Source: Venturia oleaginea (Eukaryota; Ascomycota; Dothideomycetes; Venturiales; Venturiaceae). From it: a stretch of DNA of 64,000 bases. The stretch is taken from contig JABMLP010000006.1 in the NCBI GenBank assembly GCA_013176395.1, positions 1,488,001-1,552,000 on the forward strand, written 5' to 3'. Under the pieces are notes generated by a model, which was given only the letters and a program-made list of their open reading frames with translations, did no database searches and was not told where the DNA came from. A program made the position numbers and the translations under genes. This document shows, one piece after another, positions 11,619-22,328 of this stretch (position 1 is its first letter; each line of letters starts with the position of its first letter).

Positions 11619-13379
11619 ATGACCAGTACACTCCCCACCCGAAGCGCGACAACAGCCACGCGAAGTTCTACCTTGAGCGATGATGATGCTATCCCGGACG
11701 AGAACACCAGCGAGACAACAAAGCTCTTTTCCGAGCGTCTCCGAGCATGGAAACATGCCTGCGGGTATCTTGAGGATTATATCAAGGCGACCGAGAAGAT
11801 GCAGCATGCACACGGAAAGGAATATGAGAAAGTTCTGAAGACAGTATCACACCCACTCAAGGAGGGGGAGCATTTCGATCAACAGGCCGGAGGTGTAGCC
11901 GGCATGTTCGAGAACATCCGAAGCAACACCCAGGTGAGCTTTCTCGCTGTAATAATAAGAAATTGGATCTAATTATTCTAGGGCATCGCCAACTCCCACA
12001 CAGAAACCGCAAAGGTCCTCAAAGGTACAGTTCTGCCAATCTTCGAGCGCCTACACACCGAAGTCAAAGCCAAGGACAAGGAATTGGTCAAAGGAGCTGG
12101 AAAGGGCGGGAAAGCAGTTGATAAGGCTCGTACCACCACACAAAAGTACATCGAACTGCTCGCGCAGCACACAGCAGCTTTCGATTCAACTGGCGGCAAA
12201 GTCACCGCCCACGACGATCCATATATTATCCAGAGAGGAGTCAACTACCGTTTGCATAAGCAGATTCAAGAGGAGAATGCCAATCGTCAGGACATGATTC
12301 AAGTTCAGAACAGCTTCGCTCAGTTCGAAGCACACATTCTCCAGACGATTCAGCATGGCCTTGATCAATTCAATCAGGTCGTCGGCAAGCAGGCTGATCA
12401 GACTAAGCTTATGGTTAGTTATAGCGACCCCATCACAAGAAATCACGGCATTATCTCTACATATCAACTCTCTTGTAACAAGATCGATTTCGATAAATTT
12501 CTGGCAATTTCAAGAAATGACTTTTTCAGATCTTCATTGATGTCAATCACAAGTCGTAATCGATAGAAGCAGTCGATAAAAGTGGCTGAAAAATACCTCT
12601 AAGGTCAATTGCTAACAGATCAAAAGTACGGAGACATGACAGCCACTGTACAACGAGTCCCTGCGAACTTCGAATGGGACGGATTCGTGAAGCGCAACAG
12701 TGCGCTATTGATCGACCCTTCAGCACCACTGCGATCTCTCTCCACAACTACCTTCCCCAACCAAAATCACAAGGCGACTCAGCCAATGATCGCCGGCTCG
12801 CTCGAGCGGAAAGGAAAACTTATGGGCAAATACAACGCCGGCTACTACGTCGTCACACCAAGCAAGTTCCTTCACGAGTACAAGACTGATGACGATCTCG
12901 GAAAAGACCCAACGCCAGAAAACTCTTTGTACCTTCCCGACTGCGTTGTCGGTACCCTAGATGGACAGAAGTTCGCCGTCAAAGGCAAAGATGCTAGTAA
13001 GGGTAAATTCGGTGTCAGTATGACCCACGAATATCAGTTCAAAGCCCATACTGCAAAGGAAGCAGAACAATGGTACTCGGTTGTTAACAGCCTTGCTGGA
13101 TCAACTTCGAGCGAGAGCACACCTTCCAGCCCTGTTGTCGCTCAAGGTAGCCATGACAACTCTCTTGATGCCAGCACAACTGCGCCTCTACAAACCTCAG
13201 GTATCACTGGTGGAGAGACGGTAGCCAGTCCGGTTGCCGCCACACGAACAGCGACTGGAAAAGAGGGTGTGGGACTTTCGCAAGCTATGGAGGCAGAACA
13301 CTCTGGCACAGCTGCTGCACAGGCGTATGCTGCCGCTCCTGCTGCAGATAGCTCTTCTGCCGCGCCTGGCAAGATTTGA
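11619..13379 (+). CDS. Slm1/Slm2-like PH-domain protein
   Basis: Slm proteins are phosphoinositide-binding substrates of TORC2 that work at eisosomes of the plasma membrane in sphingolipid and actin control. Exons: 11619-11933, 11982-12413, 12627-13379; sum 1500 nt, 499 residues. Residues about 30-250 are a long helical, charged region starting FSERLRAWKHACGYLEDYIK and matching the F-BAR-like part of Slm proteins. The join LM|YGDM is supported by a branch-like GCTAACA before the acceptor. A PH domain runs about 302-407 (MIAGSLERKGKL to EQWYSVVNSLAG). The tail is Ala/Ser/Thr-rich. The second intron (213 nt) is longer than its neighbours, so a small extra exon is possible but not needed. Confidence 0.88.
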
Positions 13380-13893
13380 ATGAGATGAAACTTGAGATGG
13401 TCACATCCAACATGGAATCAATATCGATAATCTTCGGTTGACTTGATTTCCATAGCGGAAATTTTTTCACAGCAACCATAGACTGAGAGAATTGGTTTTG
13501 AAGCGTGATTTCGCTTCGAGAATTGGGAGGGTACGGTGGCAGCATAAGCGTTGTGTTTTTGAGTGGGTTTGATTTTTGATACCTCCCTCCGGTTGCTTAT
13601 TCAGTTTCAGTATACTTGACTGTACAGCCCTGTCTTTAATTCGATAATCTTATCCTGCACCTTTTGATTATCGTGCGTAAAGGTGGAGTCCCTCTATCTA
13701 CTAGTATTTTATGTCTATCGATAAGGGTGAGACTTAAACTATCAATCCATCAATGTATCAATCGGTGAATCAATCCTTGTGTCTTACAATCTTATAACCA
13801 GGGAATTAAGATATGATCTCCAGGACAGACACGCACGGTATATAATCTATTAAATCTCATTTCCAATCGACTATGACAAGCACAGCTTGCCAA
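13380..13893. other. Intergenic, SLM1-like 3' flank
   Basis: About 510 bp with AT-rich, pyrimidine-rich stretches between the SLM1-like stop and the tRNA gene. No gene is seen. A short repeated phrase (ATCAATC variants, about 13741-13775) is low complexity. Confidence 0.4.
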
Positions 13894-13990
13894 TCTTCCA
13901 TAGTCTAGTGGTTATGACATCCGCTTGTCAGTCACCTCAGGAAAGGTTCGGAACTCGCGGATGGCCCGGGTTCGACTCCCGGTGGGAGAG
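13894..13990 (+). tRNA. tRNA-Asp (GTC), with intron
   Basis: The cloverleaf folds by hand. Acceptor TCTTCCA pairs with TGGGAGA (13983-13989), with discriminator G at 13990. The D stem is GTC/GAC, the anticodon stem TCCGC/GCGGA, and the T arm CCGGG-TTCGACT-CCCGG. The anticodon is GTC at 13927-13929. A 25-nt intron (13931-13955) sits one base 3' of the anticodon, the standard eukaryotic position. The mature length is 72 nt without CCA. Internal A and B boxes (B box GGTTCGACTCC) are present, so Pol III transcription is expected. Discriminator G fits aspartate. Confidence 0.93.
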
Positions 13991-13991
13991 T

Positions 13992-14012
13992 GTTTTCTTT
14001 TTGTTTTTATCT
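13992..14012 (+). terminator. Pol III T-run terminator
   Basis: Immediately after the tRNA there are runs of four or more T on the sense strand (TTTT, TTTTT, TTTTT), the usual signal ending RNA polymerase III transcription. Confidence 0.75.
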
Positions 14013-14073
14013 CACCCCGTTCTTTTTGTTGGTAGGATATTGTAATCGTAGAGAGAATGATTTACTTTTAGTA

Positions 14074-14270
14074 GTTAGTTAGTTAGTTAGTCACAACCAT
14101 CTGAACAACCCACGTCCCTCGAGGTATCCTACTTTTCCTTCGTACTAATTCATATAAAGTATCGAAAACCGTTATGTATTTTTGCCAAACTGGTTTTCAA
14201 GTGTTTGATTTGGCCTTTTGTGATGTGTATGTATGTATGTATGTATGTTTGTTTGTTTGTATGTATATGG
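14074..14270. repeat. Tetranucleotide microsatellites
   Basis: Two simple repeats: (GTTA) about four times at 14075-14092, and a (TGTA)n/(TGTT)n tract at about 14225-14265. They are likely to be length-variable. No coding function is seen. Confidence 0.85.
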
Positions 14271-14631
14271 AATACCTCGGGCTTGGTTATGGGAAGGTTC
14301 ACGTTGCTATTTCGTCTAGATGGCGGGGAGAAAATTGGGGGACTGGGTGGGATGTTGAGAGGGAGGGGATTGGTGGAATTGGGGGTATATAGAAAAGGTG
14401 TTTTGAAGGAGGGGATTTGGTCGTTGGGAACGTCGTTGGTATCGGATTATATTATGGGATCTCATGGTGTACGGGAGGTTTTCTTTCGAGAGGGGGGTAG
14501 ACAGCGGTCGCTGTATACTCATTTTCCGGCAACGCGAAATCGCTGTGCAGCATCGAGAGTAGATAAACAGGAGATGAATATTTGATTTCGAGCGGGTTTG
14601 ATTTGCAGGTTTTGATTGATCAGCTAAGGCC

Positions 14632-15870
14632 TCAAGAGCTGACCCGTTCCATCTGCAATCCGACAAGAGCAACCTGAGAAGAATCATTCTCCATTCCCAT
14701 CACCATCCCCATCGGATCGACTTTCGAATCTCGCCGTTTACTCCACCTGTTATTAAGCCGTTGCCATCTCGACCGCGTCTCTTCCGGCACACTCGTCTCA
14801 AATATATGCTGCGTCTTCGAACTGACACCTCCAGCGTGATTCTTCACCGTCGCTCTACTCTGCTCACGAGCCGTTTTCAAAGCCTCGGGATCAAACGCGT
14901 TCGGTACTCCGTCCGGACAGAATAGGTTGAGTGCCTTTCCCGACTCTTTCAGGATATCGGGGAGAGCCCTGTCCCACCCGGCTAATCGTGGACCGTGCCT
15001 ATTGAAGGGAAATCGTGACGGGTGGTACATGGATGCGACGGGGATTATTGATCTTTCGTCGAAAGAGTAGCGCTGGCATTCGGGCGCACCTCGAGAGGCC
15101 CATTCTGGGTCGTGTAGGGAGGATGCAGAGCCCAATAGGTGTGCTACCTCGAGCGCAAGTTCGACTCCAGAATCAGGACCGTGGTTGAAGATGGTGAAGC
15201 GGCATTCGATTGGACATCTGAAGCAGCCAAATGTAGATGAAACCAAGGGCTGCATCTCTGGATAGAAGAATGCGAGAGTGTCGTCCGAAATTTCGGGTAT
15301 GGACGCGCGTATCAACGTTTTCACAGCGTTCTCGTGGATATCGAGGAGTTGGTGCCGGCAAACGGACATGTCAAGAAATGAAAGCGGGCGGAAGTGTTTT
15401 TTGTCGCGTAGATCTTCTGCCGAGCATGATATCCAGCGGCGGCTGCAGGTATACACGTACAAATCGTTGTTGTGTATCAAGGCCTTCTCGTCTTGTTTGA
15501 TAAGGTATGTGGAGTGACCATGTTTCCAAGACGAGCTATTCAACCACGGGGACCGAATATGGAGACCTCTGTGACGACTTCCTCTTCCAATTTTCTTCCA
15601 TGATGACAAGCCCAAAGCACACGATGCGCGCTTACATGAGAGCGTAAAAGCGGCTGCATCGTTGGGCTCTTGAAAATCGCTGATGAGAAGTAGCAGTTCT
15701 ACTGGAAGGCTCATTAGAAGAGACTGCTCCTGCCGATGTACAGTGGTATCGCAATCATCAGGATTGTGAGAAAAGACCATGGAGTCGACCTCGGCGAGTG
15801 AGGAAGAGCGGTGTACCCACAAATCCAAGGAGAGGCGGACCGAATTGGAGCGTCTTGAAGAGGTTGGCAT
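14632..15870 (-). CDS. F-box-like hypothetical protein
   Basis: A single open frame of 412 residues from the first ATG at 15870 (the frame is open 22 codons further upstream but without ATG). Residues about 53-95 (MSLPVELLLLISDF followed by a Leu/Cys-rich segment, DAAAFTLSCKRA) look like a fungal F-box, which would link the protein to Skp1 in an SCF ligase. The remainder has a conserved-looking Cys/Trp-rich middle and a basic C-terminus with no domain I recognise. The F-box is an inference from pattern, and the substrate is unknown. It is convergent to the tRNA side and tandem with the MFS gene. Confidence 0.6.
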   Translation of the reverse strand: MPTSSRRSNSVRLSLDLWVHRSSSLAEVDSMVFSHNPDDCDTTVHRQEQSLLMSLPVELLLLISDFQEPNDAAAFTLSCKRASCALGLSSWKKIGRGSRHRGLHIRSPWLNSSSWKHGHSTYLIKQDEKALIHNNDLYVYTCSRRWISCSAEDLRDKKHFRPLSFLDMSVCRHQLLDIHENAVKTLIRASIPEISDDTLAFFYPEMQPLVSSTFGCFRCPIECRFTIFNHGPDSGVELALEVAHLLGSASSLHDPEWASRGAPECQRYSFDERSIIPVASMYHPSRFPFNRHGPRLAGWDRALPDILKESGKALNLFCPDGVPNAFDPEALKTAREQSRATVKNHAGGVSSKTQHIFETSVPEETRSRWQRLNNRWSKRRDSKVDPMGMVMGMENDSSQVALVGLQMERVSS

Positions 15871-16175
15871 GGCTGTGCATACGACGTGGGAGTTGTCAGT
15901 CCAGCATTGAGAATTGAGTCGTGAGTTTCTGCGCAACGATCAAGGCGTTGTTGTTCGCGAGACGCCTAGATTCTAAGCGCCTGAAATCTAATCACCAGTC
16001 AGCCGACGTGGCAGATATACCATGCACCTTGCGATAAGGCAAGCATATGCATGTGATACATATTGCCCTGTAATCGAAGAGATGGAAATATGATCAGAAC
16101 AAGAAAGAGAAAGTCGCATCGTCAAGTGCAAACTGTCACATTTCATCGCTACCTGCTATGAGATTGGTGTTTCGT

Positions 16176-18436
16176 TTATCTGAACTCCTTCATCATATCC
16201 TTCTTCGCAACCCACACACGTGCCCGCTTTCCATAGATGAACATTGGAATCGTGAAGAGGAGGCAGACCAGCTGTATTATCCCGATAGTCACGAAGACGT
16301 TCTTACTACCTTTACGCTCCAACCAATCCGGGAAAAACAGTGACCATACAAGGCCGTGCAAAATATCTGTCTATCATCAGCCATGATGTTCCTACGGTGA
16401 GATGACGGTAAGCACCATCAATGCACTTACTCTTCGAGAAATTCAGCGTAACCAACGCTTCCCCCGCAAATTCCCTATAACAATCCACAGCGTAACTAAT
16501 CGCAACCGTAGAGCCTAAACTACACCCAAAACTAATCAACCCAAAGAAAACAGTGGGAACCATGTACATCTCTTTGAGTTCAATACTCCATCCAAATCCC
16601 ATTAACCCCGCAACACTACAAAGCGCCACCGGCACAATCATCACGAGTCGAAACTCTGGTTCGTAAACACCCCCATTGCGCTTGGCCATAGCTTTGACGG
16701 CAAAATCCGAGGCTTTTCCAGCAATGGCTGTGCCGAGCACACCGCCGACAAAGGCGGAGAGGTAGACATAACCGGTTTCCAAGGCCGTGAAATTGTACGT
16801 GACACGGTTGCGGTAGAGAGCTGAGATTGATTCGGAGAGAACGATTAGCCAGCCGACGCTGCAGGCGTAAGTTAGGGATGCCCAGGCGATTGACGGATAG
16901 GAGAAAAGAATGAACGGGCGGGCCATGATGAGATGGTATGGTGTATCGCTCAGGCGTCCAGGGAAAATGGTTAGAGATTTGATGAATGACTTGGGAGGCT
17001 GATGGCGCCAATAGTCTGTGTAGCTGTGCTTTACATTTGCGGGTGGAGGCGACGCGGAGGAGAGGATTGTGGATCCGTATTCATGGTTTTCAATTACTGA
17101 TCTAGATTTGGTGGCATCCATCGCGGCTTGCGGCCGTTGCGTGTTTAGTCCTGGGGAGAGTGGACCGGTGTACTCCACAGTATAGGAGCGCTGTAGATGG
17201 TCACTACCATCTAGATTCTTCGAGACGTTGGCCGTGGAAGACACAGTTGCATGCTCTTGATAGGATGTCACCTGGGCGGTCTCTTTCGAATCTTGGATTT
17301 CCGTTTCCCTGATAATCGTGGTATGAGGATAATCCGTGAGGCTAACGACATCCTGCGAAGTCTGGGCAATAACAGCACGGTCCCAGAATGTTTCAGGAAG
17401 GAAGACTGCCAATAGAGCAAGGCAAAAGGCTGCAATGGCAGCAACAACCCTGTAAAGGATATTCATTAGTTCTGCTGGTGTATCTGGGGATGACAAATCA
17501 GGGCATACCAGAACACCGCTCGCCAGCTCAAGGCCTGTATGATTTCGGCGCTTATCAAAGGGAACAAGTTCTTGCCAGATAGCAGCAGAAGAGTATAGAT
17601 CCCAAGTCGAAATGCGCGTTCATGTAGGAAGAACAGCTCCGAGACCGTTGAGGAAGCTAAACATTCCTATGAAATGTCAATGGAAATTAGGCACGACTTG
17701 AATTATCATACCCACCACGGGACTAATAGCAATACCCTGGGCGATTCTCGCTATCAACAATGAGTTGTAGTTGGGCGAAGCGGCACACCATATCGAAGTC
17801 CCAATAAAGAGGACGGCGGTGATGATGTAGACGGGTCGTTTGCCGAAGATGATCGCAGTCGGCATCAGAAAAACGCAACCAACTCCAAGGCCAAGCATGT
17901 AGAGTCCCGTGGTTAAAGCAACCTGCAATTATTGTCGATTAGCATGTTCAGATGTTCTTGTATGGGTGACTCACTTCTGGTATTGTTACATCGTAAGCAT
18001 CTGCCACATTTCTACGATTACATGAGTATATGATGTGGACGATAAGAGGTGACACTTACGGAAAGCCGGTAGCCAGCAAAGGTGCCATGCCGCCACCTAA
18101 CATACAATATAGACCCAGAGCCATAAGAGCAGCATTTCGTCGCCAGGTAGGAAAGTTTAAGGGATCGTTGAGGGTCTCTTCTGGTTGAGGAGAGAGTACG
18201 ATGCCATCAGGTGTCCTTTTTTCATCGGTTCGATCGATCCCTTGCTCTTCCAACACTGTGGTGGCCTTGGAAGCGTATTGGGGGAAAAGCAGGACAGTAC
18301 CTAATCAAGTGAGCAAATGACAGCACCAAATATGAGGTGGACACTCACCAGGAACCTCCATCGGCTCGATGCTGTCCAGAACTCCACAGCTCCATTGTCT
18401 TGTTGTCGGCGGCACCCGTCTCGCGTTCGAGTCCAT
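16176..18436 (-). CDS. MFS transporter (DHA1-like), seven exons
   Basis: Polytopic membrane transporter, probably a proton antiporter; substrate unknown. Exons in coding order: 18436-18349, 18300-18060, 18011-17975, 17922-17716, 17666-17509, 17449-16431, 16366-16176. The sum is 1941 nt, 646 residues. Joins restore family signatures: EPMEVPGTVLL, LNDPLNFPTWRR, LLATGFPNVADAY, ISPVECLASSTVSELFFLHERA, GKNLFPLISAEIIQALSWRAVFW, FLPETFWDR and LNFSKNILHGLVW. A hydrophilic loop of roughly 140 residues, rich in Ser/Thr/Gln, separates the two six-helix halves and explains the length above the usual 500-600. The intron at 17667-17715 uses a GTGGGT donor; the others are canonical and 48-64 nt long. The C-terminus is short and basic. 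Confidence 0.9.
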
Positions 18437-19444
18437 TATGTTGTATCGCTACTTTGATTATGCGGGCGACCTGAAGGAAATACTGGCCAAACTAAAGGAT
18501 CAAGACGCTTCATAAGTGTTACATCAAGACCCAAAGTATTCAAGTTGGCCCTACAATAGACAAAGCTTCGCAAATTTCATAGACTGTATATCCATACTCG
18601 ACGGAGATGAAGGTATAAAGGCACAATCAAGCCACTACCACCACGGTGGCTGATAGTCCGTATGCTTCAAGCAATCATTGATGTGATGGGAAGAGGGATG
18701 TTCCGCACGGGGTCAATTGAGGCTCTCGAGTAATCTATTAGACTAAGAGCACCCTTGAAGCCTGACTTGAAGCAGCGCGTCCCTAGGGCGGTGCCAATCT
18801 AACCTTGATTCATTAAGCAAATGTTCAGCGATCAACCCCAGGGTTGGAAAAGCTTGTCCACAAGATCAGCACTGCGGCTCTGCGGTACGGCTCATCTTAG
18901 TACGTGTCGCACCAGTGCGGGTTCGAAGCTGTGAATACCATAATAGGTTACGCCTGTTGTTATCGGACACGTGAGAACGTACGGATCATTTTCGCTGCCA
19001 ATCATCATCAAGATGACAGCGTCGATACTTATCTCTAGGACGGAGGGATAAACAGTGCCAAAGGACATCTGACGGCAGCTCCACAGATGTTCGATTTGAG
19101 GTCTGGAGAAAGAGAGACGGCTCGGACGCGATGGGAGAATGTTGAAATCGTAAGTGCTAGCAAGTTGTGGGTGGGTCACTGACTGGAAAATTTGACAGAG
19201 TACGAGCGAGATGTAGCTTGTTGTCGGAAGAGTGAGGACGAGGTATACAAACATTGTCTTTCACCCCTCGATTCCTTCTTCTCTATTGCATCTTACCACT
19301 TTGAAGTGTTCCATGATACTTTGGAGCGTAACGTGTATCGCATTCAATCAGATGGCCGCTCGTATGTGTACGATGGCTCCGTCTCTCCTTTGATATCTAC
19401 TTGTGTATCACTGGCAGAGCATAATTCAAAGCCAAAACTCTTCA
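18437..19444. other. Intergenic, MFS upstream region
   Basis: Upstream of the MFS start. No domain-bearing frame is found. Open frames here are short and lack ATG or similarity I recognise. It probably contains the MFS promoter. Confidence 0.4.
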
Positions 19445-19771
19445 ATGTCAAGAACTGTCGACGAAAATGGGAAACCAAAATCCATTGCAGGAGACTCAGG
19501 CGATGACAAACTCACCCGCGACACTTTTAAACCGCTTTACAGTCTCGGGAAATCTCGAACTGAAGCAGCTTTCGCAGCGGCTGTCTCGGAGGGAACAGTA
19601 CTCGAAACCAACCTCGTACCAAAACTGAAAAGATGCACTGAGGCTGCGATTTTCCGCAGTTTTGGTGTATGCTTCATGCTATACCGGTCCTCCAATCCAA
19701 GAGTCATTGAGATGTTCCACAACAATCTCATCGCTTTTGCTCCTGTGTACACAAAACGAGTTCGGCGCTAA
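19445..19771 (+). CDS. Small hypothetical ORF, doubtful
   Basis: An ATG-started open frame of 108 codons. The composition is protein-like (DENGKPKSIAGDSGDDKLTR, then SRTEAAFAAAVSEG) and it ends with a basic tail, but I see no domain, signal peptide or intron. It stands alone between the MFS and kinase genes. It could be an exon of a longer gene or chance. Confidence 0.25.
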   Translation: MSRTVDENGKPKSIAGDSGDDKLTRDTFKPLYSLGKSRTEAAFAAAVSEGTVLETNLVPKLKRCTEAAIFRSFGVCFMLYRSSNPRVIEMFHNNLIAFAPVYTKRVRR

Positions 19772-20990
19772 AAGCGGAGTTTAGCTTATATAGGCACAAA
19801 CTAAACCTACTGAAGTCTAGATAACTTCCGCTTTGCCAAGGAGCGGATTTTATGTACACCAGCGCAAAAGCGATACACAGCAGTGACACGGTGTTGGATA
19901 TATTCTTTGTCCGATGAAAACAGCCCCAATTAGGCGCTGTTATCAGAGTGCACTGGCTATATCCACGGAGCTATTGCAACATTCTAGTAAGGAGACAAAG
20001 TGAGCCTGACGTGCCACCAGTAAACCACAACATGGATAATTGTGGTATTCTGATCGGCGGTGGTCAATTTCTTGAGCGGGACTTGGGCTGGCTATTATGT
20101 ATGTGAGGGATCGCCTTTCGATCTGGAAAAGAAGATGAATCTGTCTCCTTCTGCTTCCCTCCTAGGGATCGAAAGTTACATGCCGGTATAGAAAGTCTAT
20201 GAGATCACAATTCCAAATTTTCGTTCCTTAGTGTTTCACGACAACCTTGCAAGGAACCTATTAATGAGGAAAAAGCGATATGAAATCAATAGTTGGACGG
20301 GATATCACCTGACAAAGGTTCTAGCTCCTTCCACGATACGAGTAGCCCTTGATTGTGATTCTTGACTTTGCTCCCAGCTCCTTCTACCTACAAGCCCATC
20401 CCAGCCGCCTGCGATAACGACGGATCGACCAATGGTGGCCTCGATATACTCGCTATCTTATCTTGTCCGACGATGAGTTGACCCGGACGCCACAAACGCT
20501 TCCGTCCTTACAACGTCCCTCACCTTCGCAGCGATATTCAGGAACGAGAGAAACATTCCGCCTGCCACATTGGAACGGAGCGGGACCATAGGGGCTCTCT
20601 ATCGCCAATGTTCGGCCGTCGATGCCATGGAGCTTGTGAGTGGTGCACGTTGGAGAATAGCCCTCTCTCTGTGGCTGCCAGCTAAAACTAGCCCTGGAGG
20701 GCAAGGTCAGGAATGGCCGTCGACAGCCGACACCATCAGTTGCGCTTCGAAGACCGCTGACCTCATCATCAGTATCAGTATCGTTGCGATCGAGACTCTG
20801 CTCCCTGAAATTTCTTATTCATTCCATCCATTGACGTTATGTTCTTTACTCTTCCATTTATAAGTTTCCCGTCCCTGGTCTCAGGCCAAATCTCAGGTTG
20901 ACAGCGGATCTCCGACACCTCAAACATTATCTATCCGAGAATTTCTCTGACCAAGAGTATACTAAATACTGTGTAACCTCCAGTTTCACG
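19772..20990. other. Intergenic, kinase upstream region
   Basis: A 1.2-kb stretch before the kinase start. The last 150 bp are C/T/A-rich and leader-like. Nothing else recognisable. Confidence 0.4.
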
Positions 20991-22328
20991 ATGTCTGTTA
21001 TGACTAGTTCATCACATGTTCTGCTACCGATGGTTCCCAATGACGCCTTGTTCAAAATCGCTCTTCATCGCCCAAATTCATCACACAAAGGACTTTCAGC
21101 ACCTGCGCGCCCTCAGCAGCTATCACGCGTTCAAACATCGCCACCAAAATTGCCTATGAAGGATAATAGCTGGCCTACTGCTTCGCGACACATCGATTTT
21201 TCAAGGCCTCCAGTAGGTTCTCGGCGACGTACCATGGCCAACATCTTTTCACCAGCGGAGAAGTCTTCTCCTGTTCGACAAGCATCTGCACCTCGACACA
21301 TGATGTCTTCACCGAGTATGCTTCTTTTCCCTGCAGACAGTTTTGACTACAAGCTATTGAAAGAGAAAAGGCTTGGGTCCGGACGATGGAGTACAGTCTA
21401 CCTTGCCACTTTGGTACCAACCACGTCCAAACCTTCGGTCGACATGATAACCCCTCCGACAACACCGACTCGATCACGGCGAAGCAACTCTTTTCCCGAA
21501 TCACGTCCCGAATTTTACGCTGTAAAGGTTGCTGTGAATCGATCGTCCATCAAAGCACTGAAGGAGGAAGCCACTATTCTGTCACATTTGTCTTTGTTCT
21601 CTGGTTGCGAAAGGTATATCGTACCGTTTCACGGCTACGATACTCGAAACGACTCGATAATTTTCTCCGCTTTGCCCGCGAGCCTAGAAGACTTGGTCAG
21701 CAATGAGCTGTCCCGTCTGGATGAGGCATCAAGAGTCACCAAATTAGTATCAATGTTTCCACGCATCGCCAAAGCGTTGATCACGAGCCTGGCCTGGCTA
21801 CACGCTGCAAACGTGGTTCATGCAGATCTGAAGCCGGCAAATATTCTTTTAGGGCCGGATCTGCCAGTCGCTTTTGGCACCTCTCTTCTCGATGTTCCGT
21901 TTATGCCAGTGCTGGCCGACTTCACGTCGTCCTTCCGTACCGACGTCAACACCACTTCATCGACTGCTTCCGCCATGGGCGGCGGAACTTACGATTTTCT
22001 GTCTCCTGAACTGCTCGCGAGGCCTTACCCACCACCATCAGCCGCTTCGGATGTTTACGCTCTGGCCATCACGCTACTGAACATCATCATCGGAGCATCC
22101 CCTTACGCAGCTGCACACGGAAACCGATTTCATCTCCTCGAGATGGCCAAAGCTGGCCGAGCCATCGACTTTGCCATGCAAGAACCTCGAAGTGAAGCTA
22201 GACTTCGAAACACTGCTGATGCGATACGAAGAGCCACTGGGTTCGATGTGATGGAACTACTCGGCTTTGGATTGAAAAAAAGCCCCGATGACAGGATTAG
22301 TGCAAAAGTGTGGTGTACGCTGTTGTAA
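20991..22328 (+). CDS. Divergent Ser/Thr protein kinase
   Basis: A single exon of 445 residues from the first ATG (the frame is open upstream without ATG). Residues 1-115 are Ser/Pro-rich and probably disordered. The kinase domain starts with glycine loop LGSGRWSTVY (about 128-137). An insert of about 40 residues (TPPTTPTRSRRSNS) precedes the ATP lysine in YAVK (about 179). The catalytic loop reads HADLKPANILL (HAD instead of HRD; Asp about 279 kept). The metal motif is DFT instead of DFG (Asp about 310 kept). An APE-like LSPELL and DVYALAITLL follow. The key Lys and both Asp are present, so activity is possible but the loops are atypical. Substrate and pathway are unknown. Confidence 0.78.
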   Translation: MSVMTSSSHVLLPMVPNDALFKIALHRPNSSHKGLSAPARPQQLSRVQTSPPKLPMKDNSWPTASRHIDFSRPPVGSRRRTMANIFSPAEKSSPVRQASAPRHMMSSPSMLLFPADSFDYKLLKEKRLGSGRWSTVYLATLVPTTSKPSVDMITPPTTPTRSRRSNSFPESRPEFYAVKVAVNRSSIKALKEEATILSHLSLFSGCERYIVPFHGYDTRNDSIIFSALPASLEDLVSNELSRLDEASRVTKLVSMFPRIAKALITSLAWLHAANVVHADLKPANILLGPDLPVAFGTSLLDVPFMPVLADFTSSFRTDVNTTSSTASAMGGGTYDFLSPELLARPYPPPSAASDVYALAITLLNIIIGASPYAAAHGNRFHLLEMAKAGRAIDFAMQEPRSEARLRNTADAIRRATGFDVMELLGFGLKKSPDDRISAKVWCTLL

